The notes beneath the pieces are model-generated. The model was not told the origin of the DNA and searched no databases. It saw only the letters and a program-made list of their open reading frames with translations. DNA of 64,000 bases, from positions 1 to 64,000 of the forward strand of contig CAXXGC010000012.1 in assembly GCA_963667875.2 (NCBI GenBank), given 5' to 3'. The stretch comes from JAEXOD01 sp963667875 (GTDB lineage Bacteria > Bacteroidota > Ignavibacteria > Ignavibacteriales > Melioribacteraceae). Both the position numbers and the translations under genes were made by a program. Shown here piece after piece: positions 34,108 through 44,357 of the stretch (position 1 is the stretch's first letter; every line of letters begins with the position of its first letter).

Positions 34108-36789
34108 ATGGTGAATATTGAAGCCTATAAACATTTGATTGAATTCTCTCCTTTTGGATTTGCGAATCATAAAATAATTGTTGATGAAACAGAAAAACCT
34201 GTTGATTATGTTTTTCTGGAAACAAATAAAGCATTTGAAGAACTGACGGGATTAAAACATGCGGAAATAATTGGAAAAAAGTTTTCAGAAACATTCCCCA
34301 ATGCAAATAATAAGGAATTTGATTTGATTGCTTTTTATGGCGGTATTGCTTTAAATGGTGGTCAACAAGATTTTGAACAATATTCCAAATCGCTTAAGCG
34401 TTGGTACAAAGTGCAGGTATATTCACCGGAAAGGTATTATTTTACAACTGTATTTGTGGATGTTACAGAAAATAAAGAAGCTGAAAATTTGTTAAATCAA
34501 ACCCGAATTAATTATGAAACGTTTTTTAATAATATAGATGATTTCCTGTTTGTGCTTGATGAACAAGGGAATATTATCCATACAAACAGTACAGTTATTA
34601 ACCGGCTTGAATATACAGATGATGAACTTTTAGGAAAATCCGTTCTTATGGTACATCCGCAGGAGCGGAGAGAGGAAGCCGGACGTATTGTTGGAGAAAT
34701 GTTAAAAGGAACAACCGAGTTTTGTCCCGTACCAGTTGAGTCAAAATCAGGGAAACAAATTCCTGTTGAAACAAGAGTAACACGTGGGGTCTGGAATGGT
34801 AAACCCGCAATATTTGGGGTTACTAAAGATATGTCAAAAATCAAATTGTCGGAAGAAAAATTTTCTAAAGTGTTTTATATTAATCCTTCAGCATGCGGGT
34901 TAAGTGATTTGGCCACGGGGGAATATATTGAAGTTAATGAAGCTTTTTATTCGTTACTTGGTTTTAATAAGGATGAAGTAATAGGAAATACAGCATCGGA
35001 TTTAGGGATTTTAACCCCTGAGACAAAAAAAGATCTTTTGCAAAATATAGGCAATGATGAAAAGATTACCAACATCGAAGCTGATTTACGCTCAAAAAAT
35101 GGAGATATCAAACATGTATTGTTATCTGCTGAAAATATTTATGTGCAAGATAAAAAATTACGTTTTACAGCTGTACATGATATAACAATGCAAAAAAGAG
35201 CCGAAAAAGAACTTAGGGAAAATAGATGGCGATTAGAAAGTATTATTGAAAGCGCCCACGTAGGTACATGGGAATGGAATGTTCAAACCGGCGATACGGT
35301 ATTTAACGATGTGTGGGCGCAAATTATTGGTTATGATAAAATTGAACAGTTAGGGCCGGTTAGTGTTAAGACCTGGGAAGCATTAGTTCATCCGGAAGAC
35401 TTGGAACAATCAGCCATGATGCTTGAGCGGCATTTTAACGGCGAATTGCCTTATTATAGTCTTGAATGTCGGATGAAACATAAAAACGGAAATTGGGTGT
35501 GGGTTCTCGATCATGGATGTGTTGTTACGCATACAGAAGATGGTAAACCGTTAATGATGTTTGGTACACACACGGATATTAATGAAAGAAAAGAAACAGA
35601 AAATGCGTTAAAAGAAAGCGAAGAAAGATACAGGCTTTTGATTGAAACTTCACAAGAAGGTATTGTTGTAGCTCAAGGAAATAAACTTGTTTATTTTAAT
35701 CCTACGATGTTAGAAATCACCGGATATAATTCCTATGAACTTTTTAGTATGAATTTTATTGAGTTGTTTTTTAATGACGATAAAGATTTAATATTAACAA
35801 ATTATAAAAAACGCTTAGCCGGAGAAAAATTAGAACAAAAATACCATGTCAGGATGGTTAGTAAAGATCAATCGTTAAAATGGATAGAAATGAGTGGTGT
35901 TAGATTGGAATGGAAAGGACAAAATGCCACATTGAATTTTTTAAATGATATAACAGAAAAAAAATTAGCAGAAATTGAGCTTTTTAAGATAAATGAAGAA
36001 TTACAAATTGCCAAACTTATAGTTGAAGAAAATCTTTTTCAAAGAAATCTAATAATAGAAGAACTATCTAGAATAAAAGAAAAACTCGAAAAATCAAATT
36101 CGGAAAAAGATAAGTTTTTTTCCATAATTGCGCATGATTTAAAAAATCCTTTTATGGGGTTAGTTGGACTTTCCCAGATGTTGGCTGAAGATATTAATGC
36201 TTTTACAATGGAAGAAATCTCTGAAATGAGTAAAGATTTACATATTAGTGCTGTTAATCTTTTAAAATTATTAGAAAACTTGTTGGAATGGGCAAGGATG
36301 CAAAAAGGTAATATTAGCTTTAATCCCAAAGAGATAGATCTTTTTGCGATGTCTGCATATAATGTGGGAATTATTGGTCAAAGAGCAATGCAAAAAGGAA
36401 TTAAAATCATTAATGAAGTGCGGGAATCTCAGGTTGTTTATGCAGATGAAAAAATGATTGATACAATCCTTAGGAATATATTATCTAATGCTGTGAAATT
36501 TACAAAACATGGCGGAAAAATATTAATAAACGCAAAAGAAATTGAAAATCAATTTGTTGAAATTTCTATTGCTGATAGCGGAATTGGAATGTCTGAAATC
36601 CTTCGTCAAAAATTATTTAAGATAGAAGAAAAAGTTGGAAGAAAAGGAACCGAAGGTGAATCAAGTACGGGTTTAGGATTATTATTGTGTAAGGAATTTG
36701 TTGAAAAACAAGGTGGAAAAATTTGGGTAAATAGTGAGGAAAATATAGGAAGCACTTTTTATTTTACAATTCCTGCAATTACACATTAA
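34108..36789 (+). CDS. Soluble 5-PAS histidine kinase (kinase array gene 4)
   Basis: This 893-residue protein has five PAS domains (about 1-115, 125-243, 248-360, 368-490, 498-615), a coiled coil, HisKA with His676 in IIAHDLKNPF, and HATPase (DSGIGM, STGLGLLLCKEF). It has no receiver and no membrane helix. The first PAS, last PAS and kinase core pair closely with the kinase at 24980; compared with that protein the middle lacks the GAF domain and one PAS. AGAGG lies just before the ATG, as in the 24980 gene, so even the ribosome site is conserved between the two copies. A 240-base gap separates it from gene 3, so it may have its own promoter. Confidence 0.92.
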   Translation: MVNIEAYKHLIEFSPFGFANHKIIVDETEKPVDYVFLETNKAFEELTGLKHAEIIGKKFSETFPNANNKEFDLIAFYGGIALNGGQQDFEQYSKSLKRWYKVQVYSPERYYFTTVFVDVTENKEAENLLNQTRINYETFFNNIDDFLFVLDEQGNIIHTNSTVINRLEYTDDELLGKSVLMVHPQERREEAGRIVGEMLKGTTEFCPVPVESKSGKQIPVETRVTRGVWNGKPAIFGVTKDMSKIKLSEEKFSKVFYINPSACGLSDLATGEYIEVNEAFYSLLGFNKDEVIGNTASDLGILTPETKKDLLQNIGNDEKITNIEADLRSKNGDIKHVLLSAENIYVQDKKLRFTAVHDITMQKRAEKELRENRWRLESIIESAHVGTWEWNVQTGDTVFNDVWAQIIGYDKIEQLGPVSVKTWEALVHPEDLEQSAMMLERHFNGELPYYSLECRMKHKNGNWVWVLDHGCVVTHTEDGKPLMMFGTHTDINERKETENALKESEERYRLLIETSQEGIVVAQGNKLVYFNPTMLEITGYNSYELFSMNFIELFFNDDKDLILTNYKKRLAGEKLEQKYHVRMVSKDQSLKWIEMSGVRLEWKGQNATLNFLNDITEKKLAEIELFKINEELQIAKLIVEENLFQRNLIIEELSRIKEKLEKSNSEKDKFFSIIAHDLKNPFMGLVGLSQMLAEDINAFTMEEISEMSKDLHISAVNLLKLLENLLEWARMQKGNISFNPKEIDLFAMSAYNVGIIGQRAMQKGIKIINEVRESQVVYADEKMIDTILRNILSNAVKFTKHGGKILINAKEIENQFVEISIADSGIGMSEILRQKLFKIEEKVGRKGTEGESSTGLGLLLCKEFVEKQGGKIWVNSEENIGSTFYFTIPAITH

Positions 36790-37018
36790 ATTTTATTGAT
36801 ATTTAACTTCCATTTATAGGATAATCTTAACTATTTTTTGGGTTTTAAAAAATAGGAGTTTAGCAAATGTTTTTTGCCGCCATGTATTCTCTTTATTTTT
36901 AACCTTCGGTTAAATGAAAACAGAATAAATGTGATATGATGAATTTTATGCAACTTTAATATATACTAAACCGTCTAAAACAAAACACCATTTTTTATAA
37001 AAAAAGGAATTAAAAACA

Positions 37019-40000
37019 ATGCGAAAAATTCAATACGTAATAATGTTATTATTGATTGGTTTTCAGTTTACAACCGCAGAAGAAAACTATTTATTTAGGT
37101 ATCCGGCAATAAATAATGACGGAAGTAAAATAGCTTTTTGTTATCAGGGTGATGTTTGGACAGTTGACGCAAAAGGTGGTTATGCATTACGTCTTACTAT
37201 ACACGAAGGTGCGGATGAAATGCCCCGGTTTAGTTATGACGGTAAAAATATTGCATTTCAAAGCGACAGATATGGAAATGATGATATTTTTGTTATTCCT
37301 GCTGATGGCGGAACACCCAATAGATTAACTTATCACTCCGCAAATGATATTTTAGGTGGATACTCCAAAGATGGCGAGATATTGTTTGCAACGGGACGTA
37401 ACTTTAAAGAAGTAGAATGGAATAATGAAATTTATACAGTTAACGAAAATGGAGGAACTCCATATAGATTATTAAACTCGTTTGGTGTTATGCCCGAAAA
37501 ATCACCTGACGGAAAATATATTGCGTATGTGGATGGTATTTGTCCGTTAGTACGATATAAATACAGAGGTTCGGCCAACAGGAATATTTATTTATATAAC
37601 ACAAAAACCGAAAAATATATTCAATTTACAAAATTTACAGGAAATGATTTTTTGCCTCGCTGGGCAGATAATAACACATTATATTATTTAAGTGCCATTA
37701 AAGGTGTTTATAATATATTTAAACAAGGTTTAGATGAAAACGGAAATGCGATTGGTGAACCAATTCAAATTACCGATTTTGATGATGATGGAATTCGTCA
37801 TTTTGATTTAAGCAGCAATGGTAAATTTATTGTTTTTGAAAAAGGAACCGAAATTTGTACAATGCCCGCTGACGGAGGGAAAATAACAAAGGTTAATATT
37901 AAAATATCAACCGACTACAGATTTGATCCTGTTGAGTATAAAACATTTACAAACGGTATTACCGATTATTCAATTTCACCAAGCGGCAAACAGACAGCAT
38001 TTGTAATACGCGGAGAGGTTTTTGTTACAGAAAATTCCAAAGATAAACGAAAAGTTGTTAATGTGTCGGATAATCCTTACCGTGATAAAGAAGTGACTTG
38101 GTTAAATGATACAACTTTGGTTTTTGTATCGGATAGAGAAGGTCAAGGCGATTTGTATTTGTTAAAATCGGCCGATAAAACTAAACCAAATTTGTTAAAA
38201 ACATTAAAATATGAAACATTACGTTTAACAGACACAAAAGATGAAGAATCAACACCAATTGTATCTCCCGATGGAAAACAAATAACATTTGTTAGAGGAG
38301 CCGGAAATTTAATTGTTTGTGATATTTCGAAATTAGGCAAATTGAGTAATGAAAAAGTTTTAGTTAATTCATGGACTGCTCCGTATGGAATTTGCTGGTC
38401 GCCTGACAGCAAATGGCTTGCTTATACAATGGGTAATTTGGAGGCTAACGATGAAATATACATTCAGCCTGCCGATAATTTGGCAAAACCATTTAATCTA
38501 ACTGTGCATCCTCGTGAAGACAGTGCCCCGGTTTGGAGTTTGGATGGTTCAAAACTTGGATTTATTTCGTACAGAAATAATGGAAATGCGGATGTGTGGT
38601 TTGTTTGGCTAAAAAAACAGGACTGGGAAAAAACCAAACAAGACTGGGATGACAGCGATGATGATACTGCTAAAAAAGATACAAAAGATTCAAAAAAATC
38701 GAAAGACAGCGTAAAAACGGAACAGGTTGTAATTGATTTTGAAAATATTCACGATCGTTTTGTTCAAGTTACAGCTTTACCGGGTAATGAGTCGGATGTT
38801 AGAATTTCTAAAGACGGTAAAACTTTTTATTATGTTACTAATAGAAATTCAAATCAAATTTATAAAGCCGATCAGGATTTATTTAGTATAAAATGGGATG
38901 GAACAGATACAAAGTCGTTAACAACGGGAGGCCAAAAACCTTACGGGGTTACGTTAGACCCAACCGGAAAATTTTTGTTCTATTTAAAACAACGCGGTAC
39001 CATTACCAAAATGGATGTTTCTTCAAATAAAGATGAATCGTTGTCTATTAGCGCGATTATGAAAGTTGATTATGTAAAAGAACGCCAGCAGATGTTTGAT
39101 GAATCTTGGAGAGTGATTAACGAAACGTTTTACGATCCTAATTTTCATAACAATGATTGGGAAAAACTTAAGGAAAAATACCGTCCTTTAGCGTTATTGG
39201 CTTCATCGGATTCCGATTTTAGAGACGTAATTAATATGATGATGGGTGAACTAAATGCCAGCCATATGGGAATATATGGTTCGGATAGAGCCGAAACCCA
39301 AAAAGAAACAACCGGTTTGCTTGGTGTGGAAATAGAACCATTGGATGAAGGGGTTAAAATATTAAATATTATTCCTAATTCGCCGGCTGATAAAATAGAA
39401 AGTAAATTAAATAAAAATGAAATTATTTTAACGGTTAACCAAATACCTGTAACAAATAAGATAAATTTTTATTCGTTATTTACAAATACAGCTAATCAGC
39501 AGGTTTTATTAACCGTAAAAAATGAAAAAGGTGAAATTAGGGAAGTTGTTATACGACCTGTCAGTTCTATTAGGGATTTATTATACCGTGATTGGGTAAA
39601 TACGCGCAAACAATTAACGGAAAAATATTCAAACGGAAAATTGGGATATATTCATATTCAAGGAATGGATTGGCCGTCTTTTGAAAGATTTGAAAGCGAA
39701 TTAACTGAAACAGGTGAAGGAAAGGATGGATTAATTATTGACGTTAGATATAACGGCGGCGGTTGGACAACCGATTATTTGTTAACTATACTTTCTGTTA
39801 AACAACATGCTTATACAATTCCGCGCGGAGCTGCCGAAAATTTGGATAAAGAAAAATTAAAATTCCGAAATTCTTATGCTTACAGCGAAAGATTGCCTTT
39901 CCCTGCTTGGACAAAACCTTCAATTACAATGTGTAATTCATCAAGTTACAGTAATGCCGAAATATTTTCGCATGCATATCAATCGTTAAATATGGGGAAA

Positions 40001-40237
40001 TTGGTGGGCGAGCCAACTTTTGGTGCAGTTATTTCAACAGGTGCTTTTACCCTTATAGACGGAAGCACTATCAGAACTCCGGGTAGGGGCTGGTTTGTAA
40101 AAACTACTGATGTTAATATGGAAAATAATCCTGCTGTGCCGAATTTTATTGTTGAAAATCCTCAAGATTACCGTGTAATCGGCGATGATTTGCAATTAAA
40201 AAAAGCAGTTGAGGAATTGTTAAAAAATACAAAATAA
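37019..40237 (+). CDS. Tricorn-like serine peptidase (S41), exported, second copy
   Basis: Signal peptide (MRKIQYVIMLLLIGFQFTTA), a beta-propeller made of PD40-like repeats (FSYDGKNIAFQS, SPDGKYIAYV, WSPDSKWLAYT), a Lys/Asp-rich linker (about residues 540-570), a C1 domain (FDESWRVINETFYDPNFHNNDW), a PDZ domain (about 755-840) and an S41 core. His749 lies in LNASHMGIYG and the nucleophile Ser978 in SYSNAEIFSHAY; the S-N-A-E form is closer to C-terminal-processing proteases than the S-D-G form of the copy at 8 kb. It is therefore a distinct paralogue rather than a recent duplicate. AAGGA lies before the start codon. It is probably monocistronic. Confidence 0.9.
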   Translation: MRKIQYVIMLLLIGFQFTTAEENYLFRYPAINNDGSKIAFCYQGDVWTVDAKGGYALRLTIHEGADEMPRFSYDGKNIAFQSDRYGNDDIFVIPADGGTPNRLTYHSANDILGGYSKDGEILFATGRNFKEVEWNNEIYTVNENGGTPYRLLNSFGVMPEKSPDGKYIAYVDGICPLVRYKYRGSANRNIYLYNTKTEKYIQFTKFTGNDFLPRWADNNTLYYLSAIKGVYNIFKQGLDENGNAIGEPIQITDFDDDGIRHFDLSSNGKFIVFEKGTEICTMPADGGKITKVNIKISTDYRFDPVEYKTFTNGITDYSISPSGKQTAFVIRGEVFVTENSKDKRKVVNVSDNPYRDKEVTWLNDTTLVFVSDREGQGDLYLLKSADKTKPNLLKTLKYETLRLTDTKDEESTPIVSPDGKQITFVRGAGNLIVCDISKLGKLSNEKVLVNSWTAPYGICWSPDSKWLAYTMGNLEANDEIYIQPADNLAKPFNLTVHPREDSAPVWSLDGSKLGFISYRNNGNADVWFVWLKKQDWEKTKQDWDDSDDDTAKKDTKDSKKSKDSVKTEQVVIDFENIHDRFVQVTALPGNESDVRISKDGKTFYYVTNRNSNQIYKADQDLFSIKWDGTDTKSLTTGGQKPYGVTLDPTGKFLFYLKQRGTITKMDVSSNKDESLSISAIMKVDYVKERQQMFDESWRVINETFYDPNFHNNDWEKLKEKYRPLALLASSDSDFRDVINMMMGELNASHMGIYGSDRAETQKETTGLLGVEIEPLDEGVKILNIIPNSPADKIESKLNKNEIILTVNQIPVTNKINFYSLFTNTANQQVLLTVKNEKGEIREVVIRPVSSIRDLLYRDWVNTRKQLTEKYSNGKLGYIHIQGMDWPSFERFESELTETGEGKDGLIIDVRYNGGGWTTDYLLTILSVKQHAYTIPRGAAENLDKEKLKFRNSYAYSERLPFPAWTKPSITMCNSSSYSNAEIFSHAYQSLNMGKLVGEPTFGAVISTGAFTLIDGSTIRTPGRGWFVKTTDVNMENNPAVPNFIVENPQDYRVIGDDLQLKKAVEELLKNTK

Positions 40238-40258
40238 ATATAAATATTCCTTATAATA

Positions 40259-40291
40259 ACAAATGCAGCCTAACAGGGTTGCATTTGTTTT
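40259..40291 (+). terminator. Probable terminator of the second Tricorn gene
   Basis: Arms acaaatgcagcc (40259-40270) and ggttgcatttgt (40277-40288), 12 bp with one wobble, followed by only four T residues; the T tract is short. Confidence 0.65.
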
Positions 40292-40380
40292 AAATATGGT
40301 GCAAGTCTTTTGATGTGTAAAGTTTTAATAGTTGGGACAGGTTAACCAATTAAGTGAATTCAAATTTTTATTGTAATAAT

Positions 40381-41379
40381 TTAGTCTTTTATGCATCTAA
40401 TACTTTTTCCTTCGCTTCTCGCCAAAATTGCAAATGTGAAACCGAATGAAATTTGAGTTTGTTGATTCATTCTAAAATTATAGGCGTAACCATTTCCAAA
40501 TCCGGTTTCGCCGCTTGAGGTCCAAATACAAGCCTCTGTACCTATACGAAAAAAAGTAGCCCCTCGTAATTCTCCCCCAAACTTTAGGGCTAAACCAGAG
40601 GAATTAGTAGTATATCCGGCTTGATTAGTATCTATCAAAGTATGATTTCGTCTTTCTAAAGATGATAAATAGTTATATTCATCTACACTTGGAATATGCC
40701 ACTCTGCAGGGCAAATGCCTTGTATGTTTCCTACAAACGGAGTGATTGGTGGAGCACTGTTTGTAACACCATTTTGATAATTTAAAGCTTCTGCCCACGA
40801 ATATAATCCGCCGTATTTTGCACAGTTTGATTCAAGATTTGAATAACAATATTTTTCAAATATTCCATTATTATTTAGTGCTGAAGTATGTTGCCGCATT
40901 TGTCCAACGTTGAGATTTTCCTTTAACCAACATTGTTCCCCAATTTGCACTGTATGATATGTCAACCCTGCATAAACAAGGGAGTCAATTCCGGGGCAAG
41001 GACTGCCGCCATAAGTTTCATCATTAGCTACTACACGCATTTTAAAAGTATTAACGCCCCACATTGTAGGGTGTTCGGTGTGTACATTCCAAATAATATG
41101 TTTGTTATTGCCAATTGTTACATTTGCCCCTACATCACCGGTAAGATTAGCAGCTTGGAAGGTAAAATTATCTCCATTGTCGTTTGAAACTTGAAGACGA
41201 ATGGTTACATTGTTTTGTTCAGCATCAAATACATCGTAGTAAATATCAACCGTACCGTCTGGATTAATGAATTCGTTAAATCTAACGTTTGTGACAACCG
41301 GATTACTATTTTGAGCCGATAAGTTTACAAATAAAAATAAAACGGTTATAAAACAAATAATGGTCTTATTTGTGTTCAA
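40381..41379 (-). CDS. Exported FISUMP-domain protein with Fn3-like N-terminal domain
   Basis: Signal peptide (MNTNKTIICFITVLFLFVNLSA), then a beta-sandwich of about 100 residues (FDAEQNNVTIRLQVSNDNGD...), then the Fibrobacter succinogenes major paralogous (FISUMP) domain: GLTYHTVQIGEQCWLKENL, GGLYSWAEAL, ICPAEWHIPSVDEYNYL, WTSSG and a final SIRCIKD. Such proteins are found at the cell surface in this phylum group and their function is not settled. It has 332 residues and no T9SS tail, so it may stay in the periplasm or outer membrane. It stands alone, convergent with the second Tricorn gene. Confidence 0.85.
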   Translation of the reverse strand: MNTNKTIICFITVLFLFVNLSAQNSNPVVTNVRFNEFINPDGTVDIYYDVFDAEQNNVTIRLQVSNDNGDNFTFQAANLTGDVGANVTIGNNKHIIWNVHTEHPTMWGVNTFKMRVVANDETYGGSPCPGIDSLVYAGLTYHTVQIGEQCWLKENLNVGQMRQHTSALNNNGIFEKYCYSNLESNCAKYGGLYSWAEALNYQNGVTNSAPPITPFVGNIQGICPAEWHIPSVDEYNYLSSLERRNHTLIDTNQAGYTTNSSGLALKFGGELRGATFFRIGTEACIWTSSGETGFGNGYAYNFRMNQQTQISFGFTFAILARSEGKSIRCIKD

Positions 41380-41484
41380 GATATTTAACCCTCAGGTTAG
41401 TTATTAAAATTATTTCCTAAATAATTATTAACTTAAAACAATTCAATAAAATAATAATACTTCAAAATTAAATAAATATCAACT

Positions 41485-42807
41485 CTAAAATATCAAAATA
41501 AACGTACTCCCTTTATCGGGCATACTGTTTACATAAATAGTGCCGTTATGCGAATTCATAATTTGACGTGATAAACTTAATCCAATACCCGAACCTTCCT
41601 GTTTGGTGGTAAAAAAAGGAATAAATATTTTATCCTGTACTTCTTCCAATATCCCAATACCGTTATCCTGCACCTCAATAGCGGCTCTCCCCATTTCGGT
41701 GTAATATGTACGTATATTAATTTTTTTATTCGGAATATCTTTAACAGCGTATATTGCATTAAGCAGCAAATTTATTAAAACCTGTTCAATAAGTTTTTGA
41801 TCAACGGTTAATTCCATTGTTATCGGTTCAACAATAACTGATAACTCGATATTGTTTAAATCAATTTGCGGTTTCATTAATAAAACCACGTTTTGAATTA
41901 ATGTATTAGCCGAAACGATTGAAAAATCGGGTAATGGAACTTTAGTTAAACTGCGGTAATTATTTAAAAACTGTACAAGACCCGCGCTTCTCCTTTGAAT
42001 TGTTTTTAATCCATATTTCAAATCCTCAAATGACTCCTGATCCATATTAGGATTAACTAATAAATCATCCAATGATTTGGCAAGCGAAGAAATTGGAGTG
42101 GCTGAATTCATTATTTCGTGCGTTAATACACGTATTAAATTTTGCCACGATTCTAATTCCTTTTCTTCAAGTTCGTTTTTAATATTAAACAACGAAACAA
42201 TTCTATACAACTTATCGTTTTTTCTAAAGTGGGCTGCACTTAAAGCAATGGGCAAAACATCATATTTAATTTTTAATTTAACTAAGGTCCTTTCGCCGTG
42301 TTTAATATTGTTAAGCTTTTCAAAAAGTACAGGATAGTTTTCTTGCAGCAGTGAAATATTTGATAACACGGTAAAACTTAACATCTTTTTTGCGGCATTA
42401 TTAAAAAGTATTACATCACCGCTTATATCATAAATTATTAACCCTGTTTTAATATGCTGTACAACTGTTTGCAGGTATCTTAAACTTTCCTCTTTTTCGT
42501 TGCGGGTATATCTAAAACTGTCAAACACCTTATTAAATTCGTTGCTTAATTCATCAAATGGTGACCCTAAATTTTTAGGAGTAAAAGATTGTGAAAAATC
42601 GGAAAAATTTATTGAAACAAAAAACCGTAAAATTTCGTTGTTAAATTTTGTAATATAGTTTATTAAACTTACGCTTTGATAAATTAGAATAAATATTAAA
42701 ATGGTTATCAAATAATGGTTGGCAAAAAAGGAGAACAATAATGTATTGCAAACAATTAGCAATACACGCACAATAATATTAACTTTATATCGTTTTAATA
42801 GTTTCAT
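41485..42807 (-). CDS. Membrane sensor histidine kinase of the NtrY/NtrB type
   Basis: Two close hydrophobic segments (residues about 10-50) anchor the protein with almost no periplasmic loop, so sensing is probably in the membrane or cytoplasm. A PAS-like region follows (about 110-215), then His in RVLTHEIMNSATPISSL, and a complete ATPase domain (NLLLNAIYAV, DNGIGI, FFTTKQEGSGIGLSLS). It lies 12 bases after the sigma-54-type regulator gene and surely forms a two-component pair with it. Because the pair is divergent from the MFP-ABC-FtsX operon, that operon is the likely target. Comparable kinase-regulator pairs next to FtsX operons are common in Bacteroidota. Confidence 0.92.
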   Translation of the reverse strand: MKLLKRYKVNIIVRVLLIVCNTLLFSFFANHYLITILIFILIYQSVSLINYITKFNNEILRFFVSINFSDFSQSFTPKNLGSPFDELSNEFNKVFDSFRYTRNEKEESLRYLQTVVQHIKTGLIIYDISGDVILFNNAAKKMLSFTVLSNISLLQENYPVLFEKLNNIKHGERTLVKLKIKYDVLPIALSAAHFRKNDKLYRIVSLFNIKNELEEKELESWQNLIRVLTHEIMNSATPISSLAKSLDDLLVNPNMDQESFEDLKYGLKTIQRRSAGLVQFLNNYRSLTKVPLPDFSIVSANTLIQNVVLLMKPQIDLNNIELSVIVEPITMELTVDQKLIEQVLINLLLNAIYAVKDIPNKKINIRTYYTEMGRAAIEVQDNGIGILEEVQDKIFIPFFTTKQEGSGIGLSLSRQIMNSHNGTIYVNSMPDKGSTFILIF

Positions 42808-42819
42808 ATAATAAACCGT

Positions 42820-44202
42820 TTAAAATCCAAATTTTTCCATTCTTCTGTATAACGAAGTACGCGTTAATCCAAGTTCGTCGGCAGCTTTGGAAATATTGCC
42901 CGAATGTTTTTGTAAAGCTTTTTGAACGGCAATTTTTTCAATTGTTTCCAAGTCAAGTTTTTCAAGCGCAATTGATTCGGTGTTTTCCCTTTCTTTGCTG
43001 GTAAGCACAAAATCTTCCGGCTGCAAAATTAACGAGTCCGACAAAATAACACTTCTTTCAATGGCGTGTTTAAGTTCTCTAACATTCCCCTGCCAATGAT
43101 ATTTTTCTAATTTATTTAAGGCGGCAACAGAAATACTCATTCCTTGTTTTTTGTATTTTGAGGCAAAAATATTTAAAAAGTAATTGGCAAGCAAAGGAAT
43201 GTCGCCAGTTCTTTCGCGCAAAGGAGGTAAATTAATTTCAACTGTATTAATTCTATAAAGTAAATCCTGACGGAATTTGTTTTGCTCTACCAATTCCTGA
43301 AGAGGCATATTAGTTGCGCATACAAGCCGTATGTTAATGTTCGTTTCTTTATTGGAGCCAACTTTAATAATTGTCCGCTTTTCGAGTACTGTAAGTAACT
43401 TGGATTGCAGTATCTGTGGAATGTTGCCTATCTCGTCTAAAAATAATGTGCCGTCGTTTGCAATTTCAAATCGGCCTATTCTTTCCTCGCGTGCATCTGT
43501 AAAGGCTCCTTTAGTATGTCCAAATAACTCACTTTCAAAAATAGAATCGTTTAACGCGCCCAAATCTACACTAATAAAGGCGTTATCGCGTCTTTCCGAA
43601 AAGCGGTGAATAGCCCGGGCAGCTAATTCTTTACCCGTTCCGTTTTCTCCAAGTATTAAAACATTGGCATCGGTTCCGGCAACCTTTTGAATTTTGTCGA
43701 ACACTTTAAGCATTTTATCGGAATTACCAATAAAATCGCTGAATTCCTTATCGCAATCGTTATTAAATTGTTTGCGGAAAGATTTTAGTTTGTTGACTTC
43801 ATTTTGTGTGTTTTTAATTTTTAGGGCTGCTAAAATAGATGAAAGTAATTTTTCGTTTTGCCATGGTTTAAGAACAAAATCGTATGCGCCGTTTTTAATT
43901 GCTTTAACGGCTGTTTCAACGTCACCATAAGCGGTTATTAATAAAATAATTGCGGATGGATCAATTTCAAGAATTTTTTCCATGTAATAAAAACCTTCCT
44001 TACCGCTTGTAACATCTTTGGAATAATTCATATCCAATAAAATTACATCGTACGAATCGTTTTGAATTAATTCAAGCATTCGTTTTGGATTGCTTTCGGT
44101 ATGTAGGGTTGTAAAATGCTGTTTAAGATAAATTCTGGCAGCGGTTAATACATCTTCATCATCATCTACAATTAATAATTTACAGTTTTTTTTCTCATTC
44201 AT
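42820..44202 (-). CDS. Sigma-54-dependent response regulator (NtrC family)
   Basis: Three domains: a receiver (residues about 1-125; IVDDDED, LLDMNYSKD with the phospho-Asp, LKPWQNEKL), an AAA+ ATPase (about 155-390; Walker A GENGTGKE, the sigma-54 contact loop GAFTDA, Walker B GTLFLDEIGN), and a Fis-type helix-turn-helix at the end (ISKAADELGLTRTSLYRRMEKFGF region). When phosphorylated it should oligomerise and open sigma-54 promoters. It shares a 190-base divergent intergenic region with the transporter operon; that region holds an inverted repeat and a weak -24/-12 match. It is translated ahead of its kinase in one message. Confidence 0.96.
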   Translation of the reverse strand: MNEKKNCKLLIVDDDEDVLTAARIYLKQHFTTLHTESNPKRMLELIQNDSYDVILLDMNYSKDVTSGKEGFYYMEKILEIDPSAIILLITAYGDVETAVKAIKNGAYDFVLKPWQNEKLLSSILAALKIKNTQNEVNKLKSFRKQFNNDCDKEFSDFIGNSDKMLKVFDKIQKVAGTDANVLILGENGTGKELAARAIHRFSERRDNAFISVDLGALNDSIFESELFGHTKGAFTDAREERIGRFEIANDGTLFLDEIGNIPQILQSKLLTVLEKRTIIKVGSNKETNINIRLVCATNMPLQELVEQNKFRQDLLYRINTVEINLPPLRERTGDIPLLANYFLNIFASKYKKQGMSISVAALNKLEKYHWQGNVRELKHAIERSVILSDSLILQPEDFVLTSKERENTESIALEKLDLETIEKIAVQKALQKHSGNISKAADELGLTRTSLYRRMEKFGF

Positions 44203-44267
44203 AGTATGTACAAAAAGAATAATAAATTAAAAACAATTAAAAGAACTAAAAAAAAATAAATATTACC

Positions 44268-44308
44268 ACTGTACGGAATCGTACATTAACTGTTTAGAAC
44301 CGTACAGT
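44268..44308. promoter_or_regulatory. Inverted repeat, probable binding site (UAS) of the sigma-54-type regulator
   Basis: Perfect 9-bp arms ACTGTACGG (44268-44276) and CCGTACAGT (44300-44308) enclose a second palindrome (GTACG-gaat-CGTAC, 44271-44284). The GTACG core thus occurs three times within 41 bases. It lies between the regulator gene and the operon, about 50-90 bases upstream of the -24/-12 match, as expected of an enhancer site for an NtrC-type protein. Confidence 0.55.
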
Positions 44309-44357
44309 AAATATATTAAAAATCTGGTTATTTGCATAAAAAAGCCTAAAAAATTAA

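Noticed and set aside
41577..41759. A sigma-54 site or small gene inside the NtrY-like kinase
   Set aside because: The sequence is explained by the kinase ATPase domain; nothing else is needed.
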